Assembly: GCF_000341105.1 (NCBI RefSeq)
Contig: NZ_ANBB01000037.1
Location: 124,001 to 188,000 of the forward strand
Direction of reading: 5' to 3'
DNA length: 64,000 nucleotides
Source of the DNA: Nocardiopsis potens DSM 45234
GTDB taxonomy: Bacteria > Actinomycetota > Actinomycetes > Streptosporangiales > Streptosporangiaceae
Part shown: one piece after another, positions 15,965 through 26,377 of the stretch
Position numbering within the stretch: position 1 is the first letter of the stretch
How the letters are laid out: each line of letters opens with the position of its first letter
Program-made: the position numbers and the translations under genes
The notes under the pieces: model-generated
Database searches by the model: none
Told to the model about the DNA's origin: nothing
The model's input: only the letters and a program-made list of their open reading frames with translations

Positions 15965-16603
15965 ATGGCGGAGCGCATCGGACTGCGGGAGGCGAAGCGG
16001 CGGCGGACCCGGGAGGCGATCTCGGAGGCGGCGATCGCGCTGTTCACCGCGGAGGGGTACGACCGGGTCCCGGTGGCCCGGATCGCCGCCGCGGCCCAGG
16101 TCTCCAAACCCACCCTGTTCGCCTACTTCCCCAGCAAGGAGGACCTGGTCCTGCACCGGATCGCCGACCACGAGGACGAATCGGCCCGGGTGGTGCGCGC
16201 CCGCCCGGCCGGCACCGCCCCCCTGGCCGCGCTGCGCGCCCACTACCTGGGCGCCCTCGACCGGCGCGACCCGGTGACCGGCCTCAACGACTCGCCGGAG
16301 GTGCTGGAGTACCAGCGCCTGCTGTACGGGACCCCGGCCCTGGCCGCCCGGCTCCCCGCCTACCTGGCGCGGGGCGAGAAGGCGCTGGCCGAGGCCCTCG
16401 CCGAGGCCGGCGCGCCCCCGGGGCCGGCCCGCACCGCCGCCGCCCAGATCGTCGCGGTCCAGCGCGTCCTGGGCGAGGACACCAGCGCCCGGATGCTCGC
16501 CGGCGAACCCGCCGACACCGCCGCCCCCGCCGCCCGCCGCCGCGCCGAGGACGCCTTCGACCTGCTGGACGGCGGGCTGGCCGGGCTGTTCGCCGGCGAC
16601 TGA
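15965..16603 (+). CDS. TetR family regulator divergent from helR
   Basis: 212 residues from ATG 15965. The N-terminal HTH is textbook TetR: RRRTREAISEAAIALFTAEG, then VARIAAAAQVSKPTLFAYF (about 38-56) and SKEDLVLH. The C-terminal ligand domain is Ala-rich and not assignable. It is 59 bp from helR on the opposite strand with a palindrome between. This suggests a ligand-responsive control of RNA polymerase recycling; whether it senses a rifamycin-like compound cannot be told. Confidence 0.9.
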   Translation: MAERIGLREAKRRRTREAISEAAIALFTAEGYDRVPVARIAAAAQVSKPTLFAYFPSKEDLVLHRIADHEDESARVVRARPAGTAPLAALRAHYLGALDRRDPVTGLNDSPEVLEYQRLLYGTPALAARLPAYLARGEKALAEALAEAGAPPGPARTAAAQIVAVQRVLGEDTSARMLAGEPADTAAPAARRRAEDAFDLLDGGLAGLFAGD

Positions 16604-16729
16604 CCCCGCCCCGCAGGGCCCGGGCGCGCGGGCGGACGGCGGCCCCCGTCCGTCCGCCGGGCCCCGCGCGGCGCGATCCCTTGCCGGCCCTCCCGTACCG
16701 GGGAGGGGCCTCCGGGCCGGGAGGCGCGA

Positions 16730-16761
16730 AAGGGCCCTCCGCCGCGCGGCGGAGGGCCCTT
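16730..16761. terminator. Bidirectional terminator between tetR and tex
   Basis: 13-bp perfect stem AAGGGCCCTCCGC (16730-16742) / GCGGAGGGCCCTT (16749-16761) with a 6-nt loop, between convergent genes. Confidence 0.75.
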
Positions 16762-16776
16762 CCGGATCCGGGCGGA

Positions 16777-19152
<2,376 letters not shown>

Positions 19153-19239
19153 GATGCCTTGTCCAACGTCGTCGAATGGTCCACGCCGCATTCTCCTGTG
19201 GCGCCGGGCGGTTGTCACGCCGGGGCGCCCGGGGCGAGG

Positions 19240-19287
19240 CCCGGTGGCGGACCCGGTGGCGGCCCCGATGGCGGGCCCGGTGGCGGA
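19240..19287 (+). repeat. Four 12-bp tandem repeats between tex and the baeRF gene
   Basis: Consensus CCCGGTGGCGGA starting at 19240, 19252, 19264 and 19276, with one or two changes in the middle copies. Lies in the 261-bp divergent region 19153-19413, which otherwise shows no clear box. Confidence 0.7.
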
Positions 19288-19413
19288 CCGATTTCTTGGT
19301 TCTGGTATGGGGCGGTCCCGACCGATCGTTGATCCGTCCCCTGGTCTCCTGTTAAGCAGGGAAGAGATCTCGCCCCGGGGCACGGGGGGAGCACAACGCT
19401 GAAGATTGGCGGG

Positions 19414-20607
19414 ATGATCATCGTGCACCTTGATCAGACATCGCTCCGGGATCTGGCGGCCTTGCGGGACGAGGTGGGGGTGCTCTCCGTCTACGCCACC
19501 GCAGACCCCCGGGACAGGTCCTCCTCTCCCGCGTGGCGGCTGCAGATCGCCAACGAGATCAACGCGCTGCGGAACGAGGTCTCCTCCAACGGGGACAAGC
19601 AGCGCAAGGCCGCGGTCCTGGCCCGGCTGGAGGAGCTGCGCCCGCAGCTCGACGATGTCCTGGACAGCGGTGCCGAATCCGGTGTGGGGCGGGCCCTGTT
19701 CGCCCCGATCGGCTCCGACGAAGTGCGGTTGCTGACGGTGCAGATGCCGCTGGACGACTGCGCGGTCCTGGACTCCACCGCCTACCTCAAGCCGCTGGCG
19801 ACCGCCATGGCCGCCGGGGCCCCCGCGGGGGTGCTGGCCGTCTCGCAGGACGCGCTGCGCGTGGTCGACCTGCGGTTCGGCACCGCCGAGGACGTCACCA
19901 GCATGCCCATCACCCTGGACGACGAGGGGTGGCGGCCGGACCGGGCGCCGGCGTCCTCCGGCAAGCCCGGCCTGTACAACCGCGCCTCCGGCAAGGGCGA
20001 CCGGTACGAGCGCAAGGTCTCCGAGCAGGTGCTGCGGTCGCTGAACGCGATGCGCCCCCGGCTCAAGGAGATCGCCGACGAGCGCGGCTGGACCGCGGTG
20101 GCCATCACCGGGGACCGGCGGCTGACCGGCTCCCTGGAGGGCCGGTTCGCCCAGGACAGCAAGCGCGACATCATCGTGCTGGAACACGTGCTGGAGGGGA
20201 GCGGCCTCCCGGAGATCGCCGCCCGGATCGGCCCGGAGATCGAGGCGCTCCGGGTGCGCCGGGCGACCGAGGCGGTCCAGGAGGCCAAGGACGCGGCGCT
20301 GTCCGGCGGCACCGGAGCCGTCGGGCTCAGCGACGTCCTGGGCGCGTTCCGCGAGGGCCGGGTCTCCCGGCTCTTCCTGGACGGGGCCCGCGGGCTCACC
20401 GGGCACCGCGCCCCGGACGGCGCCTACTACCCGGAGGACGAGCTGCCCCCGGGCGTGGACCGGGACGACATGGCCGCGGAGAAGGACATGGGCGAGCGGA
20501 TGATCGAGCTGGCCCTGGCCAACGGCACCGAGGTGACCGTGCTGCCGGAGCAGGCGGCCGCGGCGCTCGCCGAGGACGACGGGGTCGCCGTCCGGCTGCG
20601 CTGGTAG
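19414..20607 (+). CDS. baeRF-type (eRF1-like) release-factor family protein
   Basis: 397 residues. The arrangement, an N-terminal domain ([12 protein letters not shown] near residue 23), a middle domain around [17 protein letters not shown], and a C-terminal eRF1 domain 3-like part ending [20 protein letters not shown], matches the bacterial archaeo-eukaryotic release factor (baeRF) superfamily. The proposed role is peptidyl-tRNA release at stalled or hibernating ribosomes; substrate unproven. No GGQ motif is apparent, so catalysis as in classical eRF1 cannot be claimed. ATG 19414 has only a weak ribosome site. It is divergent from tex, another RNA-handling protein. Confidence 0.75.
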   Translation: MIIVHLDQTSLRDLAALRDEVGVLSVYATADPRDRSSSPAWRLQIANEINALRNEVSSNGDKQRKAAVLARLEELRPQLDDVLDSGAESGVGRALFAPIGSDEVRLLTVQMPLDDCAVLDSTAYLKPLATAMAAGAPAGVLAVSQDALRVVDLRFGTAEDVTSMPITLDDEGWRPDRAPASSGKPGLYNRASGKGDRYERKVSEQVLRSLNAMRPRLKEIADERGWTAVAITGDRRLTGSLEGRFAQDSKRDIIVLEHVLEGSGLPEIAARIGPEIEALRVRRATEAVQEAKDAALSGGTGAVGLSDVLGAFREGRVSRLFLDGARGLTGHRAPDGAYYPEDELPPGVDRDDMAAEKDMGERMIELALANGTEVTVLPEQAAAALAEDDGVAVRLRW

Positions 20608-20638
20608 CCGGGCGCGGGCCGGCCGGTCCGGAGCAGGG

Positions 20639-20667
20639 GGAGGGGGCGTCGCCGCGGCGCCCCCTCC
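20639..20667. terminator. Terminator between the baeRF gene and small membrane gene
   Basis: 10-bp stem GGAGGGGGCG (20639-20648) / CGCCCCCTCC (20658-20667), 9-nt loop, convergent genes on both sides. Confidence 0.65.
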
Positions 20668-20712
20668 GCCGTGCCGCGGGACGCCGCGCGGGCGCGCCGC
20701 GGAGCGGCGGGG

Positions 20713-20829
20713 TCAGCGGTGCGAGCGGTTCCTCTCGTGCCTCATCAGCAGGGTGCCGACGATCATGATCAGAGCGATGCCGACGAACAGGATGATCGGC
20801 ATGAACAGGTTCAGCGTCGTCGTGTCCAT
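20713..20829 (-). CDS. 38-residue single-span membrane protein
   Basis: ATG 20829 to TGA 20713-20715. Residues 1-8 are MDTTTLNL, followed by one hydrophobic helix (FMPIILFVGIALIMIVGTLL) and a positively charged tail (MRHERNRSHR). By the positive-inside rule the C-terminus is cytoplasmic. Codon use is clean and lower in Ala than random shadow ORFs. Function unknown. It is 165 bp from the divergent secreted-protein gene. Confidence 0.55.
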   Translation of the reverse strand: MDTTTLNLFMPIILFVGIALIMIVGTLLMRHERNRSHR

Positions 20830-20994
20830 GCCCTAGGGGTACCCGGGGGAGGGCGGGCCGACGCGTCGCCACCGGTCACCGGGTTTCGGCCGGCTCCGGG
20901 CGGAGGATAGGGCCCGCCGGATGGGGCGTCGCGGGGGCGGCCTAGGATCGTCGCGGCGGGCCGTCCGCCGTTCCGACCTTCCGAGGAGGAGCCG

Positions 20995-22788
20995 ATGCCG
21001 GGTCCCGCCGCCCCCGCCGCCCGCGCCGGAGGCGCGCACCGGGCCGCCCTCCCCGCCGTCGGCGCGCTGCTCCTCGCCCTGGCCGCGGCGGCCCCGGCGC
21101 CCGCCGCCGCGGACTCCCCGGTGGCCGAGGCGGTCGAGGCGCTCTCCTCCGGAGAGGAGGTCTACGCCGCCCCGGACGGGCCGGAGGTCTCCGCGGAGTC
21201 GCTGGCGCTGGCCAGGGCCCGGCTCGCCGGGGCCGAGACGCCGGTGCGCGGCGCCCTGCTCGGCGGGGGCGACCCGGAGCAGGCCGTGCGGGCCATCGCC
21301 GAAGGGGTCGGCGAACCGGGCCTCTACATCGCCGCCACCGAGGAGCGCGGCGCCACCGGGGACACCACCACGACCCTCTCCTGGACCGCGGTCGGCATCG
21401 ACACCGGCGGCGCCGACCTGGAGCACCACTTCTCCTTCTTCGGCAGCGGCCCGGTGGAGCAGATGATCGGCGCGGTGGACCTGCTCGACGGTGACCTGCT
21501 CCCCGCGGTGCGCGAAGCAGCGGCGGAGGAGGAGGCCGTCTACGTCCACCCGGCCGTCGCCGAGGCCCTGCCGGACCTGGACACCGGGGCGCTGGCGGAG
21601 CGGTTCGACGGCCTGGAGGACACCCGGGTCGCGGTGATCCCCGAGCCCGCGGCCGGGGGCGCCTCGGGCGGCTACGAGGAGGAGTACGCCGAGGCGCTGC
21701 TCGAACCGGTCGGGGACGAGGGCACCGCGCTGCTCGCGGTCTGGTCCGGCGACGGCTTCCGGCTCACCCCCGCCTCCGGCCCGGACGGGCCCGCCCCCAG
21801 GGACCTGGAATTCATGCTGCCGCTCGGCCCCGGGCCCGACGAGCTGCAGCCGGCGCTCAACGTGTTCGCCGGCGCCGCCGACGGGAGCGTGCTGGCCGAC
21901 GCCCGCGCCGCGCTCGCCGAGGACCACCTCTACGTGCACCCCAGGGCCGGCGCCGACATCGGGGCCGAGGAGCGCGCCGAGCTCGACGCCGCGCTGGCCG
22001 GCCGGGGCGAGCCGATCCGGGTCGCGGTGCTGCCGGCCGGCGCCCGGCTGGAGGCCGGCGGGGACGGCGGCGACCAGGCGCTGGCCGACGCGGTGGCGCA
22101 GGGCCTGGACGGCGGCCCGGTCGTGGTCTACGCGCTGGACGGGGAGGGCGGGATCGACGCCTACCCGGTGCACGGCTCGGTCTCCGACCACGGCGACTAC
22201 GATCTGGAGACCTCGGTCTTCTTCGGGCTGGACCACGGCAGCGCCCGGGCGTCGGTGGACGGCATGCTGGCGCAGCTGGGCGACGGCGCGGTGCTGGACG
22301 AGGACGCCCCGGCGGCCGGCGGCGACGGCGGAGACGGGGGCGGCGCGGCCGCGGTGCTGCCCTGGATCGGCGGGGGCGTCGCGGTACTGGTCCCCGCCTT
22401 CTTCCTCGTGCTGGGCCTGATCGGCTCCCGGGGGCGCCGCCGGGCCCTGGCCGAGCGGGAGGAGGAGCGCCGGCGCGCCGAGCGCGAAGAGGCCGAGACC
22501 ATGGCCGAGCTGAAGGCCGAGGAGGCCGCCCGCGCCGCCGAGATCCAGGCGGAGAACGACCGCGGCATCACCGGGCTGGGCGAGGCCCTGGCGCAGGCCG
22601 AGCCGCCGTCGGTCGACCCGGTCGAGGTGTTCGAGACCCACCTCAAGGAGTACGAGCGGCTCAAGGAGGACAACGGCCGCGCCGGCGGCATCGACCGGGT
22701 CATCGCGATCCGCACCCGGATCGAGCAGGCCCGCGACCGCCTGGACCGGTGGAACCGCCGCCAGCGCGGCGCCCGGACCGACGACTGA
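20995..22788 (+). CDS. Secreted/type I membrane protein with internal repeats and cytoplasmic coiled coil
   Basis: 597 residues; ATG follows GAGGAGGAG by 3-5 nt. N-terminal signal peptide with hydrophobic core LPAVGALLLALAAAAPAPAA (about 20-39) and cleavage expected near ADS. The extracytoplasmic part contains at least three related modules, each with a VY-x2-P strand and a later VAVxP strand: VYAAPDGP; VYVHPAVAEAL...TRVAVIPEP; LYVHPRAGADI...IRVAVLPAG. A transmembrane helix at about 455-480 (LPWIGGGVAVLVPAFFLVLG) is followed by a charged coiled coil (REEERRRAEREEAETMAELK). I do not recognise the family. The topology suggests a wall-facing sensor or assembly factor. Confidence 0.7.
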   Translation: MPGPAAPAARAGGAHRAALPAVGALLLALAAAAPAPAAADSPVAEAVEALSSGEEVYAAPDGPEVSAESLALARARLAGAETPVRGALLGGGDPEQAVRAIAEGVGEPGLYIAATEERGATGDTTTTLSWTAVGIDTGGADLEHHFSFFGSGPVEQMIGAVDLLDGDLLPAVREAAAEEEAVYVHPAVAEALPDLDTGALAERFDGLEDTRVAVIPEPAAGGASGGYEEEYAEALLEPVGDEGTALLAVWSGDGFRLTPASGPDGPAPRDLEFMLPLGPGPDELQPALNVFAGAADGSVLADARAALAEDHLYVHPRAGADIGAEERAELDAALAGRGEPIRVAVLPAGARLEAGGDGGDQALADAVAQGLDGGPVVVYALDGEGGIDAYPVHGSVSDHGDYDLETSVFFGLDHGSARASVDGMLAQLGDGAVLDEDAPAAGGDGGDGGGAAAVLPWIGGGVAVLVPAFFLVLGLIGSRGRRRALAEREEERRRAEREEAETMAELKAEEAARAAEIQAENDRGITGLGEALAQAEPPSVDPVEVFETHLKEYERLKEDNGRAGGIDRVIAIRTRIEQARDRLDRWNRRQRGARTDD

Positions 22789-23226
22789 CCCGGCCCGGGG
22801 CGGCCGCTCCGCCGTCCGGCCTGCATCGCCGGGGCGCGTGTGCCGGATCGGGCGTGTGCCGGATCGGGTGGGAACCGCCCGGTCCCGGGGTCCGTTCGAG
22901 CGCCGGGGCGGCGGCACCGGGCGGCCGCCGGGCGCGCGGCCGGGCGTCCGGCCCTTGCGAAGCCGGCGTGGAAGGGGCGGCCTGGAAGGGGGCGGCGACC
23001 ACGGATCCGGCGCGGTCGACCACCTGGAGGACCAGGGGGCCCGGCCGCCCCGTTTCGCCGGCGGACCGCAGAGAGGGGCCGGTCCGCGGCGGCCGTTCGG
23101 GCGGTCGGAGGCCGGAAACGGCTCTCCCGCTCCCGGCCATACTTCCGTGACCTGCGAAAACGAAAAGTCTGGCCGGATGCTGCCAACGAATCTTTGCAAA
23201 GGGATCGCGGCAATAGCGTCTCCGGC
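22789..23226. other. 438-bp intergenic region before the ArsR-like gene
   Basis: No gene seen. Contains a tandem 16-bp duplication GTGTGCCGGATCGGG(C/T) near 22849-22880 and, at its 3' end, the AT-rich promoter of the next gene. ORFs crossing it are frame shadows. Confidence 0.55.
23192..23219 (+). promoter_or_regulatory. Palindrome and -10 box upstream of the ArsR-like gene
   Basis: Perfect palindrome CTTTGCAAAG (23192-23201) sits where the -35 would be; the -10 TAGCGT (23214-23219) ends 7 nt before ATG 23227, suggesting leaderless transcription and autoregulation. Confidence 0.5.
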
Positions 23227-23898
23227 ATGATGAAGCGACGACGCAGAACCGAGCCCGCCCGAACGCCGCCGCCGATCGACGTGGACGTGCCCACCCTGCG
23301 CGCGATGGCGCACCCCACCCGGATCAGGATCCTGGGCGAGCTCTCCTACCGGGGGCCCGCCACGGCCACCGGCCTGGCCCGCCTGCTCGGCGAGAGCAGC
23401 GGCTCCACCAGCTACCACCTGCGCCAGCTCTCCAGGTTCGGGCTGGTCGAGGACGACCCCGACCGGTCCCCGGGCGGCCGGGAGCGGTGGTGGCGCGGCC
23501 ACCAGGGCGGCATCCGGATGAGCGGGTTCGCCTACCTGCGGGACCCGCACACCCGGGAGGCGGCGAACCTGGTCATCACCGAGCTGGAGCGCGGCCGCGC
23601 CGAGCGCCGCCGCGCCTGGGCCGAGTACTCCGGCACCCGGTTCGCGGAGGCCGCCCCGTGGACGGACTCCGCGATCGAGAGCAGCTACGTCCACCTGCTC
23701 ACCCAGGAGGAGGCGGCGGAGATGGTCCGGGAGCTGGACGCCGTGCTGGAGCGGTGGAAGGAGGCCGTCCAGGGGAGGAAGCCCACCGGGGACCGCACGT
23801 TGGTCCCGGTGGAGACGCAGGTCTACTCGTTTCCGAACCTGGGCGCCGGGGACGGCGGGGACGGGCGGGTAAGGGAGGCCGCGCCCCCTCTCACCTGA
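23227..23898 (+). CDS. ArsR-like winged-helix regulator
   Basis: 223 residues from ATG 23227; the longer open frame upstream is shadow. Winged-helix domain: LRAMAHPTRIRILGEL (about 24-39), GLARLLGESSGSTSYHLRQL (about 50-69), then SRFGLVEDD and the wing GGRERWWRG. This is the HTH_20/ArsR pattern without metal-binding cysteines, so a metal sensor role is unlikely. The C-terminal 110 residues are helical (ITELERGRAERRRAWAEYSG) and probably dimerise. Related regulators often sit beside an MFS gene; here none is adjacent and the non-coding repeat array follows, so targets are unknown. Confidence 0.85.
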   Translation: MMKRRRRTEPARTPPPIDVDVPTLRAMAHPTRIRILGELSYRGPATATGLARLLGESSGSTSYHLRQLSRFGLVEDDPDRSPGGRERWWRGHQGGIRMSGFAYLRDPHTREAANLVITELERGRAERRRAWAEYSGTRFAEAAPWTDSAIESSYVHLLTQEEAAEMVRELDAVLERWKEAVQGRKPTGDRTLVPVETQVYSFPNLGAGDGGDGRVREAAPPLT

Positions 23899-23920
23899 GC
23901 CGGGCATACCATCCGGGCGC

Positions 23921-24290
23921 GGCGCCCCACGGGGTGGCGGTTCAGGCTGGCAGCGAGGGCAGGAAGGGGGACCGGCTGGTCGGTTCGGCGCGGCGCCTCA
24001 CGGGGGCGAGGTCAAGACAGGCGGCGACGGCAGCGGTGGGGGCGGGGCCGGGCGTCCCGGCCGGGTGCGGCGCCCCACGGGGCGAGGGTTCAGGCTGGCG
24101 GCGAGGGCAGGAAGGGGGACCGGCTGGTCGGTCGGGTGCGGCGCCTCGCGGAGCGAAGGTCAAGACGGGCGGCGACGGCGCCGGTGGGGGTGGGGCGGAG
24201 GTGGTCGCCCGGGTGTCGGGCCCCACGGGGTGAGGGTTCAGGCTGGCGGCGAGGGCGGGGAGGGGACCGGCTGGTCGGTCGGGTGCAGCA
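23921..24290 (+). repeat. Forward array of an alternating A/B repeat (about 148-bp period)
   Basis: Five units start with a GGCGCC-like core (GGCGCCCCACGGGG in A, GGCGCCTC(A/G)CGG in B; fifth copy GGGCCCCACGGGG) at 23921, 23992, 24069, 24140 and 24218. Spacings are 71, 77, 71 and 78. A units continue with GTTCAGGCTGGC and GGGGACCGGCTGGTCGG; B units with GGTCAAGAC and GGCGGCGACGG. The 148-bp composite period is not a multiple of three, so this is not a protein repeat. The same units return inverted at 24871-25435. Confidence 0.85.
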
Positions 24291-24870
24291 GAGCAGGGCG
24301 GGCCGGTCAGGGCTGGCCGGAGCGGCGGGATCGCCGTTCCCGCGTCACCCGGGCGCCGGGGCCGGCCTCCCTTGAAACCGCCCTCTCTCTGACCTGGGCG
24401 AATACGCAGGGTGATGGTGGGTTAGGGAGTCCTGCGCACCGCGAGAGCACCCCGGTGATTCCCGGGCGCGCATCCCGGCCCGGAACAGGCCTCTAGAGGC
24501 CCGGATCGCCCTGATCGGGTCGGTGATCGGGGGTTCGAGCCGCCCGGAAGACCGCAAAGCAGGGGGCCGGAACCCGAGGAGAGGCGGCGCGGGGGCGGGA
24601 TGTCGCTTTTGTTCTCCCGACAGGCCCCGTTTGGCCACTCTGGGTAACAGGCGAGGGGGCGGTAGGGGCTTCGGGGCTTACTACTCGCTGGTAGATGTAA
24701 TCGGGGTGCTGCGGAGGTGCGCAGGGCGCCCCCGCCCCGCCCGTTCCTCGCTGCAAACCAGGCATATAGGGATAAGGGCCCCTGGTGGGCCCGCGCCGCC
24801 GGGGCGCCGCCCTGCCCTCCTCCGGGAGCACGCGCCGCCCCTGGCCGGTGAACGCGGCGCCCCGCCCCCT
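24291..24870. other. Unique core between the two opposed repeat arrays
   Basis: About 580 bp without a convincing gene. Includes a perfect 14-bp palindrome GGCCTCTAGAGGCC (24488-24501) and a noticeably AT-richer part (about 24600-24780) with GTTTGGCCACTCTGGGTAAC and GCATATAGGGATAAGGG. ORFs crossing it have no ribosome site or domain. It could be a non-coding RNA, an element core or a remnant; I cannot decide. Confidence 0.45.
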
Positions 24871-25435
24871 CCCGCCCTCGCCGCCTGCTTGAACCCCGGC
24901 TCCGCGAGGCGCCGCGCCCGGGTGAGGCGCTCGCCCCGCCCCTACTGCTGCCGTCGCCTGTCTTGACCTTCGCTCCGTGGGGCGCCGCGCCGGACCGACC
25001 GGCCGGTCCCCACTGCTGCCCTCGCTGCCCGTTTGGACCTTCGCTCTGCGAGGCGCCGCGCTCGGGTGACCACCCTCGCCCCGCCCCTACCGCTGCCGTC
25101 GCCGCCCGTCTTGACCCTCGCTCCGCGAGGCGCCGCACCCGACCGACCAGCCGGTCCCCCTCCCGCCGTCGCCGCCTGCTTGAACCCTCGCCCCGTGGGG
25201 CGCCGCGCTCGGGCGACCACCTCCGCCCCGCCCCTACCGCTGCCGTCGCCGCCTGCCTGAACCTGTACTCCGTGGGGTGCCGCACCCGACCGACCGGCCG
25301 GTCCTCTCCCGCCTTCGCTGCCCGTTTGAACCTTGGCCCCGTGAGGTGCTGTGTCCGGGGGAGGCGCCGACTCCGGCCCTTCCTTCCGTCGTCGCCGTCG
25401 GCTTGGGCCTTGACCCTGTGGGGCGCCCCCCCCGG
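24871..25435 (-). repeat. Inverted array of the A/B repeat
   Basis: Same units as 23921-24290 in reverse. GGCGCC-type cores lie at 24908, 24981, 25052, 25129, 25199, 25276 (GGTGCC), 25346 (GGTGCT) and 25422, spaced 73, 71, 77, 70, 77, 70 and 76. Copies decay toward the distal end. Flanking motifs are GCTTGAACC (A) and GTCTTGACC (B), the reverse complements of the forward array's motifs. Transcripts across the region could form very long duplexes. Confidence 0.85.
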
Positions 25436-25485
25436 GGCAGAGCCGTGCCGAGGTCGCGGCTTCGCCGTTCAGGGGTGGAAGGGCG

Positions 25486-25848
25486 TCAACCGCCGCTCGC
25501 CCCGTCCTCCTCGGGGTGCACGCTCCCGGCGTAGGAGCGCTCGGCGGTGTAGCGGGCGTGCGAGTCGGCGGGGATGGCGACGTAGCCGAGCACCACTTCG
25601 GACCCGGCCGGGCCGAACTCCCGCTCGGCGACGTAGTGGTCGCCCCGCCTCTTGGGGGCCACTCCGATCAGGGCGGCGACGCGGTCGATGTCGGCGAAGC
25701 ACTCGGTGTCATCGCCCTCGGGGAAGACCGCCAGGGGCTCGGAAGAGGGGCAGAGCGGCACCTCGGGGTGGTCGTCCAGGAAATCGGCGAGGGCGCGCAG
25801 GCCCTCGATGACGGCGCGGCGCTCTTCCCCGGTGCGGGCTCTGATCAC
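25486..25848 (-). CDS. Small unknown protein (120 aa)
   Basis: GTG 25848 with AGGAGGAG close upstream, to TGA 25486-25488. Begins VIRARTGEERRAVIEGLRAL, with a helical first 30 residues (EGLRALADFLDDHPEVP), then a short acidic part (GDDTECFADIDRVAALIGVA) and a beta-rich C-terminus (HYVAEREFGPAGSEVVLGYV). The pattern resembles small unknown proteins I recall from actinobacterial mobile elements; I would not assign a function. It follows the zinc-motif membrane protein by 26 bp on the same strand, probably one operon, and its 3' end abuts the inverted repeat array. Confidence 0.65.
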   Translation of the reverse strand: MIRARTGEERRAVIEGLRALADFLDDHPEVPLCPSSEPLAVFPEGDDTECFADIDRVAALIGVAPKRRGDHYVAEREFGPAGSEVVLGYVAIPADSHARYTAERSYAGSVHPEEDGASGG

Positions 25849-25874
25849 TGCTCCTCCTGGAGGTGCGGCGCCGC

Positions 25875-26222
25875 TCAGGACTCGCCGTTGAGCAGGTCCG
25901 GGGCGTAGTACTCGTCCAGTGGGATCGGGCCGCGGTACCCCTGGCACTTGCACTGCCGGTAGACGCCGTCGGAGGAGCCCTGGCCGGTCCAGCGGCCGGG
26001 GATGACCACCTGGGCCTGGCAGAGCTTGGATCGCTGGTCGTGGAAGACGATGTGGTGGCCGCAGCCGCAGATCGGCTGCGGGTTGGCGCCCGCCGGGGGA
26101 GCGGTGACCTCCGGCGCCTGATGCTGCTGGGGCTGCCGGCGTTCGCGGCGGGGCAGCATCCTTCCGATGAGGACCCCGCCCAGCGCGATGGCCCCGCCGA
26201 CGACCAGGGTCACCGGATCCAT
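25875..26222 (-). CDS. Membrane-anchored protein with Cys/His cluster (115 aa)
   Basis: ATG 26222 is chosen because it begins directly with a membrane anchor (DPVTLVVGGAIALGGVLIGR, residues 2-21); an upstream in-frame ATG at 26261 adds a basic leader. After a Gln/Pro-rich linker the C-terminal domain has CGCGHHIVFHDQRSKLCQ, then CKCQGY. This C-x-C-x-H-H...C...C-x-C spacing looks like a zinc site on the cytoplasmic side. It is the first gene of a two-gene unit with the 120-residue protein and divergent from hyuA. Function unknown. Confidence 0.6.
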   Translation of the reverse strand: MDPVTLVVGGAIALGGVLIGRMLPRRERRQPQQHQAPEVTAPPAGANPQPICGCGHHIVFHDQRSKLCQAQVVIPGRWTGQGSSDGVYRQCKCQGYRGPIPLDEYYAPDLLNGES

Positions 26223-26377
26223 CCCCCGCACCGCCCTTCCGTGTCGATCGCGACCGCTCACCGAACATTGTCGCCCAATCCCGCGGCGGCACGCTCCGCG
26301 GGAGCGGGTTTTCCGGAAAGAAAGACGGCCGGAACCGGTACCGGGTTCCTCCTCCGGGGAAAGGGCCGGAAATCAAG

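Noticed and set aside
19153-20406. Long N-terminal extension of Tex on the minus strand
   Set aside because: It is the antisense of the baeRF gene; the Tex domain begins at GTG 19152 with normal family length.
24510-24560. Possible tRNA (GGGGGTTCGAGCCGCCC looks like a T arm)
   Set aside because: No matching acceptor strand or anticodon arm upstream; a T-stem mismatch; coincidental.
24422-25285. 287-codon minus-strand ORF across the inverted array
   Set aside because: The repeat period is not a multiple of three, so homologous repeats fall in different frames; composition is Arg/Gly shadow.
23921-25435. CRISPR array or satellite with constant unit
   Set aside because: Units are degenerate over their whole length with alternating 71/77-bp spacing and no unique spacers.
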